Assembly (NCBI RefSeq): GCF_000220395.1
Contig: NW_004086336.1
Coordinates: 79,072-143,071 of the forward strand
Direction: 5' to 3'
DNA from: Ichthyophthirius multifiliis
Lineage: Eukaryota > Ciliophora > Oligohymenophorea > Hymenostomatida
DNA length: 64,000 bases
Part shown: positions 14,470 through 26,900 of the stretch, in pieces
Layout: every line of letters starts with the position of its first letter
Position numbering within the stretch: the first letter of the stretch is position 1
Position numbers and translations under genes: made by a program
Notes under the pieces: model-generated
The model's database searches: none
The model's input: only the letters and a program-made list of their open reading frames with translations
Told to the model about the DNA's origin: nothing

Positions 14470-15966
14470 AAATATATATATATAATTAATTTATTTTTTG
14501 AATTTATTTATTAATATAATAAAAAAAATATTTATTTAAATATATATTAATATATATAAAAAGTCTTTTTAAACAATATATTTATATATAATCTTATAAT
14601 ATTTGCAATCTGAAATTAAATTTAAATATAAATATATGTTGAATTAGATTAAGATTTTAAATTATAATATGAAAAAAATAATATATGATTAAAATAAGAT
14701 TAATTAAATTTTTAAAAGCAATTTAAAAACTTTTAAAAAAAATATAAAATATATAATATATAAATATTATATATATATAAATATATATATATATATAAAT
14801 ATTATTTTTGAAAATATTTTTATGCCTATTTTTAAAAAGTTTTAATATTAAAAACTGTATATATTTATTATATATATTTCATAATATTTTTTTTTAATTT
14901 TTACACTTCAAATTTTTTTTTTTACATTCTATATCTATATTTTTAATTTGAAGAATATAATTTTATTTTGTTAAATATTTTTATATTTGTAAAATATAAA
15001 TTTTAAAATAAATATTATAAAGAGCAACAATATAAAGAATTTTTATATTTATATAAAAAAATATTAATTAATTTTAACTTTGATATATTAAATAAAAATT
15101 TTAAATTAAAAATCAAATATAATTATTATGAAAAATTTAATTTTATTTTATTTCCATTTCTTTTTTATTTTTACTTTACATTATACAGCATAGAAATTAA
15201 AGTGTTAAGTATTTATAATTCAAAATTTTACTTAGCTATAAATAGGGATGATTCTATTAAAATCCTTAAAGAATTTTATTTTAATATTTAACGTTTTGCC
15301 ATATTCATCAATTATTTATCAAATATTGTATTTATGCATTATATTTTAAACAAAGATAGGCTTTGTGTATTAATTTTTATTTTTTTAAACAAAAAAATAA
15401 ATTAAAAAGTTGCTTATATTAGTTATATAATTATTCTTTGATAAAAAAAAAATATAATTTGTTGTTAATATATATATATATAAAAATAAAAAATTTAAAT
15501 TAACATTATAATAAATTACAGTTTTATTAATAATTTATAATAATTTTTTATTTTAAACTTCAAAACAACTTATTTTATATTTCTTAAGCAAACGAAACAT
15601 GCTATATTTGAAATTGCTTTTATTTATTTTAAACTTAATTTTAATTTATTTTACATATGCATATTTTAAATAATAATAGAATAGCAAAATATTTTTATAT
15701 TAATAATTTATTTTTATTATTCGAAATATATTTTATATTAATTATCTTAGTTCTTTATAATATATATTATTTAATTGCAAAAACATAATATCAAATATGA
15801 TAAATGAATACTTGAAAAAAAGAAAATAGTTAAAAAATGGTTGGGATTTTATAAAGACATATAAAAATAGTAAAATAAAGTATATTTATTTATAATAAAA
15901 TATATATTATTATACTAAAATATTAATAAAAATTTTTTACGCCTTCCCATAATAATATTAAAAAAA
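14470..15966. other. AT-rich intergenic sequence
   Basis: No gene that I can support. A TGA-free plus-strand frame runs from an ATG at about 15129 to near 15960 and starts with a signal-peptide-like run of F, L and I. Its composition is that of random AT-rich DNA, so I do not call it. TA microsatellite stretches lie at about 14757-14800 and 15470-15482. Confidence 0.55.
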
Positions 15967-16584
15967 TCAATCTAACAAAAATCTTTTTTTTCCTAAATTA
16001 TTCCCACAAGCAGGGCATTAGTGAATTGCATCCTTGCAATCATTCATAACACAGGGAATAAGGCAACATCCAGAACTAAATCCTGCCAAACAAACAATAA
16101 TTCCTGCAATCCATGTTCCTGTTCCTACTTTGTAAATAACCTAAGATTAAATTCTATTTTAGCAAAACTGACAATTAAAAGATTAAGGATGTCTTGATAT
16201 TTAATGTTAAAATTGATTATTATTTTAAATTTATTATGGGAATTATTACTATTGTATTTAAGGATTTACATATGTATTACTTGGAGGTGGTGGAATAGGA
16301 GCAATCATTTGATTATTCTATTAATTTTAAGGAGCATAATAGAATTATTATTATTAAGGCATATTTAGATTATGTGGAGCTATGTAATTTTAAGGATTTT
16401 ATTATTATTATTATTATGGATTTTATTATGGTTAAAATTATGGCTAAGGTTAAGCTCGTACAATAGGAGGATATTAATTCGAAAAAGGCGGCATAATAAT
16501 ATTCTCTTGATTTATTGGTAAACCTTATACTGTAGGTTCAGAATTAGTTTATTCTTATAATTATATATATTAATTGTTCTACAT
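15967..16584 (-). CDS. LITAF-domain zinc protein (membrane-associated)
   Basis: A single-exon gene of 205 codons. The N-terminal 130 residues are Gln/Pro/Asn-rich with poly-Gln runs and APIPPPPSNTYVNP, typical of the proline-rich arm of LITAF proteins that recruits ESCRT or ubiquitin ligases in animals. The C-terminal 70 residues are a full LITAF domain: a first CxxC in FNCQFCQNRI, a hydrophobic insert TWIAGIIVCLAGFSSGCCLI that dips into the membrane, and a second CxxC in IHQCPACGNNLGKKRF. The four zinc ligands are all present. The family acts on the cytosolic face of endosomes and lysosomes. ATG at 16584 is the first in frame (MQNNQYIQLQEQTNSEPTVQ). Confidence 0.93.
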
Positions 16585-17060
16585 TATTATTGTATATATA
16601 TATATATTTTTTTATTATTATTATTAATTTTTTCTAATAAATTTATAATATATATTATTATAATTTTTTATTTATCTATTAATTTAAATTTTTTTTTTAT
16701 TTTTTTCTTTTCTATATTTTATTATATAATAAAATATAAGAATTTATTATTTATTAAAAAAAATGAAAAAATAATATTTAATTTAAATATATAATTTTTA
16801 ATTAAAAAAATATATGGAAATAGTATTTAAAATTTAAACAAATAAATAAAAAAATTAATTTAAAATAAATAAAACTATTAATATTTAATATTATTTCTTT
16901 AATCATTTTTTTTTAATTATAGTTTGCAATTAATCTTATGATTTTGTTTATATTATTATATATTTATTTAATATTTTTTCTTTTATATCTTTTTTCTTAA
17001 TTGAATATATATTTTTTTAACATTGCTATTATCATAGTTTTAATATATTTTTTTAAAAAA
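16585..17060. other. AT-rich divergent promoter region
   Basis: Separates the LITAF gene (-) from the TPS-like gene (+), so it must carry both promoters. Only A/T tracts and TA repeats are visible. Confidence 0.55.
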
Positions 17061-20000
17061 ATGACGTCTTTTATTAAATTCTAAGTTTAATTCTACACAA
17101 ACATAAATTAATGCATTAAAATAGTAGGAAATATAGAGCAACTAGGGAAATGGAATCCTTAAAATGCTTTTACTTTAACAACAAATTCCTAAATATATCC
17201 AAATTGGACACATGAAACATTTATATAAATACCATTAGGTTATATTTTTATGAAAAAAATAAAAACCCTATAGATGAACGATAATTTATTTTATTTAATT
17301 TGTTTTAATTTTAAATAGGAACTTAAATAGAGTTCAAATGTGTAATATTTGAATTTGGAAATGTTGTAAGATGGGAGTAGTTTAGTTATAATTAAAATAG
17401 AATTTATACAACATAATATTTTAAAACACTTGTTTTTATAAAATAAGATAATATTTTAATTATAGAAAGACCATTTCAAAAATATAATACAAATTTAGAT
17501 ATGGATATAATTGATACTTGTATTAAATTTTATTTTTGATAAAAATTTAAAAATTGAATAGATAAATATATATATTTTTTTTTCTTATATAAAAAAGCTA
17601 ATGTGAGAAAATTTAAGGATGAGGAAATATTATTTGATCCTTTAAGGGATGCTGAAATTATGGTTTTTTTTATATATTCTATTAAATAAAGAAATAATCT
17701 TCATTTTTAATTTACTTTACTTTTTTACATATAAAATATAAATAATTTTTTATTTTTTTAAAAAAGAGCTCTTCTTCAGGTAGTGATTCATAAGATTTTT
17801 TTCGAAAACCTTAAAAAATTTCAGAAAAATAAGAAGACAATGATTAAATGAGTATTAAATATAATGACAACCAAATATGCTTGGGATTATAAAATATAAG
17901 TTTTTAAGTGACATAATAAAATGACATAAATAGATTTCCTGATAAAAAAAGTTTAGAACATAGTAGTTAAAAAAAGCTTTTATAAAGTGGGAAGAAAATA
18001 GAATCAAATATAGAAAATTTGTAATAATTATTTAATAAAATAAAAAAATAAGCCTAAGTAAATAAGTAAAAATATCCCCCAATAATAAATATGAAAGAAT
18101 AATCATCTAATTAAGAAATAGAAATAGATAAATGTATTCGCTCTCGAAGTATAAAATCATAGCCTAGTATAGAATTGGACTCAATAAAAACATATAACGT
18201 GATAATTTTAATAAGTTTATAGCTACCAATATTAATAAAAGTAATTGAAACTGGGAAAAAGAAAAAATTTGAATATTAAGACTTTACTGACAATAAATTT
18301 ATAGACTCTATATTTAGCAGTTTGAATATTTTAAAGGTAAAAATAATATGGGTAGGATTTTGTAATATACATATAGAAGACGAAGAAGAATAAAAAGAAA
18401 TTAGGGAAACAATGTTAAAATAATATAAATGTATTCCAATTTTTTAATAAGAAGATATTATTTAATATAACTTTTAACATGCGTTTTTTTCCAAATTTTT
18501 ATACTAGAATTATTAATAGAATTCTTTTATTATTGAAGAAGATGAAAATTGGCTTACTTATAAAAAAATAAACGAATAAATGGTAAATTTTATAAAATAA
18601 ATCAACTATTATCCCCAAGCAATAATTTTAGTTGATACATTTTTTATGCTTTTTCCCTCGCTTTTTTTCTAATAATAAAATACATAAGATGAAAATAATA
18701 GTATTATAATTGCTTAATGTTTCAATAGAAAATTTCCTTATTGTCAAAATTTGCCTGAAATTAATACTTTGATGAATTCATTATTTTTTTCTCATATTAT
18801 TTCTTTTAATACATATGAAGATTATGAACCTTTTCTTCAGATTTCTTAAAAATTAGGATGTTCTTTTGAATTTAAAAACGGGGGAAAGGCAATATTGAGT
18901 ATAAACGGGAGAAAAATACAAATATTTATTTAGCATTCTGGAGTTGATTTAATAAAATTGAATTTTTTTTAACAAAATTTAAACAAAGAAATCAACAGAA
19001 AAATGATTTTAATGAAATAGTAAAACAAATTTGTTATACTTGGAATTGATGTTTTATCTAAAAACTCAGGAATCGAACTTAAAATAAATACTTTTCTCAA
19101 TTTCTTGATTGCAGCAAAAAAAAAATATCCTCATTTAGAATTCAAACTGAAATAAATTGTTTACATTTAACCTGATTGTGAATTTTTTTCTTAACAAAAC
19201 TAAATTACTTATTTTAATAAACTTAAAGATTTGGCCAAAAAAAAAGGAAAATAGAATATTGATATTATTTTGGGTAATTAGCTAACTTATAACGATTATA
19301 TATAGCATTAAGCTTTGAGTTAAGTTTTCTTGAATACTTGTATATAATAAAAATATGGATATTGCCATTATATAGAATATTTATATATAAGAAAAAATGG
19401 TGTATGTATTTTACCAGATTGTACTCCTTTATTAAAAAAATTGAATAAAATTTTTATTTTCTCGCCTTTTAATATTGAAAAAATAAGTTAATGTCTAATA
19501 AGAGTATTTGAAAAATATATATTTTAAGAAAATTATATACAAAAAGTAAATGAAAATTTAGAAGACTAAAATAAATAAAGGATGATGATGTCTGTTTATT
19601 TAAATAATTTATAAGATTAAATGATTTATAATTATAATTATATTATTAAATATTTCTCTAATTAAACTTGGAGTTAAAATTTTATTGTAGAAATTACCAA
19701 AATGCAAATTTAATAAAGTTATTTGCAAATATAAAGCTCCTTGGAAGAAAGAAATACTTCTATTTAGGAAAAAAGAGTCAAAGATTTAATAATTAGGCCT
19801 TTATGTAAAAATAATAAATCGCACAAATTAATAAATGTAAAATAAATTCAAGAAAATATGCTAATAGCTAAAAATTAAGTGTTTATTTTTACTTTTGGAA
19901 GTTTATTAGATAATTATGAATAAGAAAAAATAAAATAATAATTAGTTAAATTATGCTCAGATTAAAATAAGACAGTCTATATAATAAGTAAAGCTCCAAT

Positions 20001-20922
20001 GGATATTTTAGAAGAGTATTTTGGAGAAATAAGCAATTGTATATTTATATCTAATAATGGACAAAAAATAAAAGAAAATGAAAACGTAATTACTTTGACT
20101 AAAATATATGAACATTTGTTATGGAAACCATATGTAATTAAAATTATGGAAAATTTTGCTAATAAAACAGACGGAAGCTATGTCCTTGATTTTGATGTTG
20201 AAACCGTTTGGAATTGTTCTAAATGTGAAAAAGTATATGCTAAAGTTCAAAAAAAAGAACATATTAAATTATTAATGCAAATTATTGATAGTATGCCCAG
20301 TAATTAAATTCTTGAAGGCGAAGATTTCTTACTAGTAAGGCCTTGTTGTTTAAATAAAGTATTTTACTTTTAATTTATATTAATTTTTATTATTATTTAA
20401 TTATTACTTTTATTTTTTATGTTCATTTTTTAAAAATTAATAACAAAAAGGTCACTATGGTGAAAATGGCAATCAAAAATAGCTTTTAATAAAAAGGTAA
20501 AATTGATTTTCTGTTTGTTATTGGAAGAAATAGATATAGCGATGAAGAGATGTTTTAAAAAATAAATAAATATGTTAATAAAGGAAATATAATTGTTTAA
20601 GTATTTTTTTATTTTTATTTTTTTTTATTCTTTATAGGATGTATTCGTTTTATTAGGCTCTAAATCTGAATAATTAAGTGCTAGACATTCAAATTATTAA
20701 TTTAGTAACACTTAAGATATTATAGAAGTTTTGCAAATTTTAAACGGAGAAAAATTAAGTTCTCTTAATCATGAAAGTAGAATTAGTTATATAAAAAATA
20801 ATTCAGCCTAATTATTACAACATATTACCCCAAAATTATTCACTTAAGAAAATCTTATAAACGATGATTATTATTTAAATAGCAATAATGAATATAAATC
20901 TTTAAAATACGTAAAATAATGA
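17061..20922 (+). CDS. CBM20 + trehalose-6-phosphate synthase/phosphatase-like fusion
   Basis: Three domains are seen. An N-terminal CBM20 starch-binding module: VQFYTNINQCIKIVGNIEQL, GKWNPQNAFTL, then FEFGNVVRWEQF. A GT20 treh-6-P synthase-like domain: KIIWVGFCNIHIEDEEEQKE, CIPIFQQEDIIQYNF, HIISFNTYEDYEPFLQISQK, NKFVILGIDVLSKNSGIELK and LEFKLKQIVYIQPD. A HAD phosphatase-like domain: YIISKAPMDILEEYFG, CIFISNNGQKIK and RNRYSDEEMFQ, which mirrors the GDDRSDEDMF motif of TPP. The order equals class II TPS of plants plus a CBM20. The TPP nucleophile motif (DxDGT) reads FTFGS here, the synthase's donor-site RDGMNLV region is not recognisable, and GDD is GRN, so both activities are doubtful; a glucan- or sugar-phosphate-sensing role is an inference. 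Introns lie near 17240-17318, 17520-17600, 20338-20450 and 20600-20638. About 1,150 residues. Confidence 0.85.
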
Positions 20923-21123
20923 AAATAAATATTATATATAAATATATTTTTGTAGTTATTTATATATAAAAAATTAAAATATTTACAAATTAATTTATTA
21001 AAAAATGTGTTTATAAGATACTTATATATTAATTTTTTGTTTGAAAAACAAATCTATCTTAATTACACAAATAATATATAAAATACTAATATACAACCAT
21101 ATATACTAATTTGATGAAAAAAA

Positions 21124-21321
21124 TCAATCTGGGAACTAATTAATATTTATAAATTATACATTATTAAGATTTTTTTTATCGAAGCAAACTGCATATTTTT
21201 AAGGAGAATAATCATCATTATAATTTAAATATTCAAATCCTATTTACAATTATAATTTGTTTTCTATAACAAGGAAATAATTAACTCCTGTAATTTAAAA
21301 AACTTTATAACTATTTGACAT
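21124..21321 (-). CDS. Small cystatin-like ORF, possibly the last exon
   Basis: The 65-residue frame MSNSYKVFQITGVNYFLVIE... holds QITGVNYFLVIE, close to the QxVxGxNYF inhibitory-loop motif of cystatins and stefins, which block papain-like proteases. Later residues YAVCFDKK and FININQFPD would fit the C-terminal strand. Cystatins usually run 95-110 residues, so 30-40 N-terminal residues are missing. Upstream in the same frame, SNLAFSTKPQLQSNF ends at a TGA 24 bases before the ATG, and the next frame reads QPCFFDKTTTSVQFLKEYL. A short intron or a sequence error may hide the true first exon. The family call rests on one motif and is tentative. Confidence 0.35.
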
Positions 21322-22150
21322 CTAAATATTCTTTCAAAAATTAGACTGAAGTTGTGGTTTTGTCGAAAAAGCAAGGTTACTAAGAAGCTAATAATTGTGT
21401 TTGTTAGTTATTGTTTTCAATATTTAATTTTAAATATGTAATAATATTATTTATATGGATTAAAAATCTTAGCATTCACGAATAAATAATTATTTTTATT
21501 GATTGAAATATCTAATTAAACTGCATGAAAAATTTATAAGAAATATTCTATTTCTTAGATTCCTATAAAATATTATTAAGAGAAAAATAATGTTTACTAA
21601 ACTTGCAAAATTAAAAAAATAAAAATATTAAAATAAAATAATTATTATTTCTTTATTTATTTTTTATGAGTATAATTGCATAATAATTTAGTTTTGTTTA
21701 AATTATTATTTATAATATAAAAAAAGGTTAAAATTAAAAATTTGAATTAAGGTATTAAATTATATTTAAAAATTAAAATATAAAAAGAAATATATAGTCA
21801 ATTAAATAATAAAATTAAATATAAATTAAAAAAAAATGCTTATGTTTAATTATTTTATAAAAAGAAGTTTGTAAAATATTAAATATATAAATTTTGAATA
21901 TTAAAATTTAAATAATAGAAATCAAATAAATATAGTTAAATAATAAATAATTTGATTTTAAAAAAATTAGTTTATTATTAAAATAAAATAAAAATAATAT
22001 TTTAAAAATAATATATATTTAAAAAAATTAATATTTATAGTAAAAATAAAAAATTTATTAGTATTTATAAAAAATAGAATTTTAAAAGATATATAAAAAA
22101 AAAAACATATAATTATAAATATAATGAAAATAAAAAAAAATATATTAAAA

Positions 22151-22191
<41 letters not shown>
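22151..22191. repeat. AAT trinucleotide microsatellite
   Basis: About 13-14 uninterrupted AAT units in non-coding sequence. Confidence 0.9.
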
Positions 22192-22193
<2 letters not shown>

Positions 22194-23572
22194 TATAAAA
22201 TAATTTCTATTATAATTATTATATGGGTTTTATAAAAGTATTCAAAATTAGTATATGATTTTAATTATTTAAAATTTTTTTTGATAATTAAATTTGTAAT
22301 GTTCTAAATTATTTAAAGATTTAGATTAATTAATTTATGTAATTTTATATATAATTAACACGAATATATATTAAATATTTTATTAATATAAACTTAATCT
22401 ATTAAAAATTTCAATTTTAATTATATTATATATTTATATAATAATTTAAATTTATTATTTATAAAGTATAAATTTAACTAAATATTTTTATTTTATATTG
22501 TTTTCATATTATTTTTATATAAATTATAATTATATAATTTTATATTTAAATTAAAATGAATTAATAAAGGATAAAGGAATAAAATGCAATAAAAATATAT
22601 AATAAAAAAACTGATTAATTATTAAAAAATATAAAAACCAAATAAATAAAATATACTAATATGATTAAAAAAATAAATAATTTATTTATATATTTTAAAA
22701 AAATATAAAATATATAAAGAAAAATAAAAAATTAAATATTTATAAAGAATGTAATTTAAAAAATAAGTAATATAAAAAAATTAATAGAAATATGTAAAAG
22801 AAAAAGTATTTATCTATAAAATAATTATTAAATTAAATATATATGATATTAATATATTTAATGCATAAATTAAATAAAAAATATATATATATTTTTGAAA
22901 AACATTTTCAAAAAAAAAAAATAATATGTATAAAATTAAAAAAAAAATTAAAATTAAAATTAATAGAAAAAAAATTGCTATAAAATATATAAATAATTAA
23001 GATATTTAAATAATTAAATGTATATATGTATATATTTATATATTTATATATTTATATATTTATATATTTATATTTTTATATAAAATTCTATAAAATATTA
23101 TATTTTCAATAATTATTTTTTAATATATATTATCTAATTATTTATAAATTTCATTATAAATATTATATGAAAATGAATTTAATTATTTTGTTTAAAATTT
23201 ATTTATTTTTTAATAATTAATATTATTTTTTTCATATTAATTAAAAAAAATGTTATAATATATTATTTTTGACTAATTATTTTAAGAATAAAGTATTTTT
23301 ATTCAGAAATTTTTTTATTTCTTTTTATAAATGTTTTTATAAATTTTATATTTTTATAATATTATTATAACATTTTATTAAATAAACTATTAATTCATTT
23401 TATTCAAAAATATTATTCTTTTTATTTATTTAAATTTTAATTAATTAATTTTTAATAATTAATGCATTAATTATTTTATTTTTTTATTTTATATTAATTT
23501 TATTTATTTTATATATTATATTTTTTTATTTTTATTATATTTTTTTTTTTTAATTTTTTTTATTTTTATTTT

Positions 23573-23574
<2 letters not shown>

Positions 23575-23608
<34 letters not shown>
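23575..23608. repeat. 34-base T homopolymer
   Basis: Uninterrupted T run, the longest homopolymer in the window. Its length in the assembly is not to be trusted. Confidence 0.9.
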
Positions 23609-23617
<9 letters not shown>

Positions 23618-23934
23618 ATATTTTATCTAATTATATTTTATTTACCTTTTTTTATTTATATAATTTTTTTATTATATTTAATTTATAATTTATAATTTAT
23701 AATTTATAATTTATATTTTATTTTTATTATTTATTTCATAACTTTAAAGCTATATTATAAATATATTTTTCTTTAATATTTTTTTTTTTATATATATATT
23801 TGAATTAATAATGATATATATTTATATATTTATATTTAAAAATTTATATTTTTATGTTGAAATTAAAATTATAACAATATAATTCAATATATTTTTATTA
23901 TTTTTTTTTTATTTAAGAAAAAAAAAATATATAT

Positions 23935-26900
23935 ATGTAAAAAAGCAAATTTTGTTAAAATATATATCAATCTTAAATTGTTCCATAATAAAATGTTTAG
24001 ACATAATAATTTTAACTTTAAACTGAAGGAGATTAAAATGATTTACTTTTAAATAATTTGAATACACCCTAACCAGAGAATTTTCAATAACTCGCTTAAT
24101 GTAAAAGTATCTATATAAATTAAAATTTAGTAGGTAAAAGGTAATCTGCTTTAATTTCTCTCACCTATCAGTAGTATAATTAATATGTAAATTAAAATTT
24201 AACAGGCAAAAGATAATCTGCTTTAATTTCTCCTAGCTATTATTATTTTAATAAAATCAATAATTCTAATACTTTTTATGATAAAAAGTAAAATTAAGAA
24301 TATAATAAATGCTTTAAAGAAGAAATTAAATTTAAAAGCATTTTTTATAGAACACTTATTCTCGTGAAAAAATTTATTTAAAATATAAAATTATAATCTT
24401 TATAATTAAGATTTAAATTATTATAAAGAAATCATCATTAAATTATTAATGATAAAGCTTCTGAATATGATTATTATGTATAAAAATAAATGGTTAATAT
24501 TCAAAAAAAAACTCTTTTTTAGAAAATTTAATAATATTTTTAAAGTAATTTTGTTTTATTATATTTTGTTTTTCTATTTTTATTTTAGAAAATTATGATT
24601 ATAATTAAAATGAATCTTATTTAAAAACTGGACATTCTTTAAAACCTGTAATTTATAAATTTAAATTAATATATAATTGTATTTTGTATTTTTTATTTTT
24701 ATATATTAATATTTTTATTTTATTTCAATTAATTAATATATTTTTAAATATAATAATTTTTTTTAAATATAGAATAGTTAATTTTTTATATATTGGAATA
24801 TGCTACTTATAATCCTCTTAACTATAAGAATAATTTATGTTCCTTTATAGTTATGTTATTTTGATTTTGAATTAGGTAACACTTAAACTGTAATATTTAA
24901 TTTGCTTCCTGATATCGCTTTTGGAATATAAATATTTTTAAGATTCAATACAGGTAAAAAATTAATTATAAATACGAATTATAAAATAAAAAAATAGGAA
25001 TCTATAAAAAAGGTCTTTTGATAACAAACAAGTCAATAATATTCCATAAATATATAAAAAAGGGATTTTATAGAGATATAATTATATTTTTGGTAATGAT
25101 TTTTGATTATATAAATAGATCCTCTTGGATATAGATAATAGTAATACTTTTATATAAAGATATTTTAGATTTACTTACAGATTATGATGAAAAATATCAT
25201 CTTAGAGAAAGAAGTAATGGGATTTTTGATCTCATAAAATTAGTTTGTTTTATTCTCTATATGGGACATATTTGTGGTTGTTTTTGGAATTAAATTGCTA
25301 TGGCAGAAAGAGCAGCTGGATATTCTGATGATCAGCTTTGGATTCAAGTATTTAAACCTTATTGGCTTGATAGATATATTGATAGTATGTATTGGTCTGT
25401 TGTTACTATGTGTACTTTAGGTTATGGAGATATTACTCCTAAAACTAGATGTAAGAATAATTATTTTGATTATTATCTTTTATTTTAATTTTATTTGTTT
25501 AGTTGAGAAAATGTATGTGATGGCTGTTGTGCTTGTTTCAACTTTCGTTTTTGCTTTTTCTATGAATTTGATTGGGGATACTATTAAGGAGTTTTATAGA
25601 AAATAAAAAGATTTTGAAGATTATATTTAGAAAATTAATATTTATATGAAAAAAAGGAAAATTAATGAAGATACTTAAATTAGAATTCGTAAATATTTAA
25701 AACATCTAAACCAAAGAAATGAAAATATGAACTCTAAAGTTTTATTAGATTAATTAGGTTTTTTTTTTTTTTTTTTTTTGAATAAAAATAACATATATGC
25801 ATTAAATTTAGAGGATGATTTAAGAGAAAAAGTGTAATATGATATTTTTGGAACTTTATTAAATAAATAATCATTACTAAAATATTAATTTGATGTATTT
25901 AAACTCGCATAAAAAATGGAAGAAAAAGTGCTTTCATTTAATTAATTTATTTATTAAGAAAATGACCAATCTGAATATTTATATTTTCTTTTGAAAGGCT
26001 CTATATCTTTTTATACTTAAAAAAATTAATTATTATTAAGCACCTCTAGTGTAATAAATAAATAAAAAAAACATTAAAAATTTATTTATAAAAAAAACAT
26101 TAAAAATTTATTTATTTAAAAAAAAGCAAAAAGGTAAAATGTTTGGAGAATTAGAATTTTTTAGTGGATTACAATATAGGCATTCTGCTAAGACAAACTC
26201 AATGGTAATTTTAGCGTAAATTTCAAAATAAAACTTTCTTTAGATAGTAAAAGAAGATAATAAATACCTTGAAAAATTTATGTAATTAAAAGATTAATAT
26301 AATATTTATAAAAACTATTATGGACATTAATGTGGAACTTGTTAAAAATATGGACATGATATGTTAGATTGTCCTATGATAAATTTCTTAGCAAAAAAAT
26401 ACTAGCTAACTATTGAATAAGATAATAATAGATAAAGTTGTATTAGAAGAAAAACCAATAAATTTAATACATTAAAAGAAGCTAAAATTACTCTATAAAA
26501 ATATAAATATAGGTAGGAATTAGTAAAATATGGAAATAAGTATTTTAACAGTAATTTTTCTTATAAAAATAAATAAATAATATTTAAATTTATTTTATAT
26601 TTTTTTTGTTTAAAAAAAGAACAAAATTTATAATCATTTGATAGTGTTTATTTTTCAAATAGTGATTAGATTAACAGTAGTGTTCAAGAAAAAAAGAATA
26701 AATATTAAAAAAAGTTGAAAAATAGTTTATCTTTAAATTACTTTTAGGAAATTTTAAATAAAAAAATAAAAATTAAAACGGATTAACGAAATTACAAAAA
26801 GTGGTTGAAAAGCAAAAATCATATTTTATGAAAAAAATTATATAAAATTAAAAATAATTATCATTTGATAAAAAAAATATTATTAGTATAAAAGAAGAAG

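Larger units (their letters stand above)
21322..23934. other. Gene-poor AT desert with simple repeats
   Basis: The longest stretch without a recognisable gene. It contains an AAT trinucleotide run (22151-22191), an 8-base TATATTTA tandem (about 23026-23075), a 34-base pure T tract (23575-23608) and a TTTATAA repeat (about 23680-23715). Nothing resembles a transposon open reading frame, tRNA or rRNA. Confidence 0.55.

Noticed and set aside
15129-15962. TGA-free plus-strand frame of about 280 codons with a signal-peptide-like start.
   Set aside because: Composition is F, I, L, K, Y, N and Q throughout, as expected from random AT-rich DNA when TGA is the only stop. No motif, and it runs into the 3' end of the LITAF gene on the other strand.
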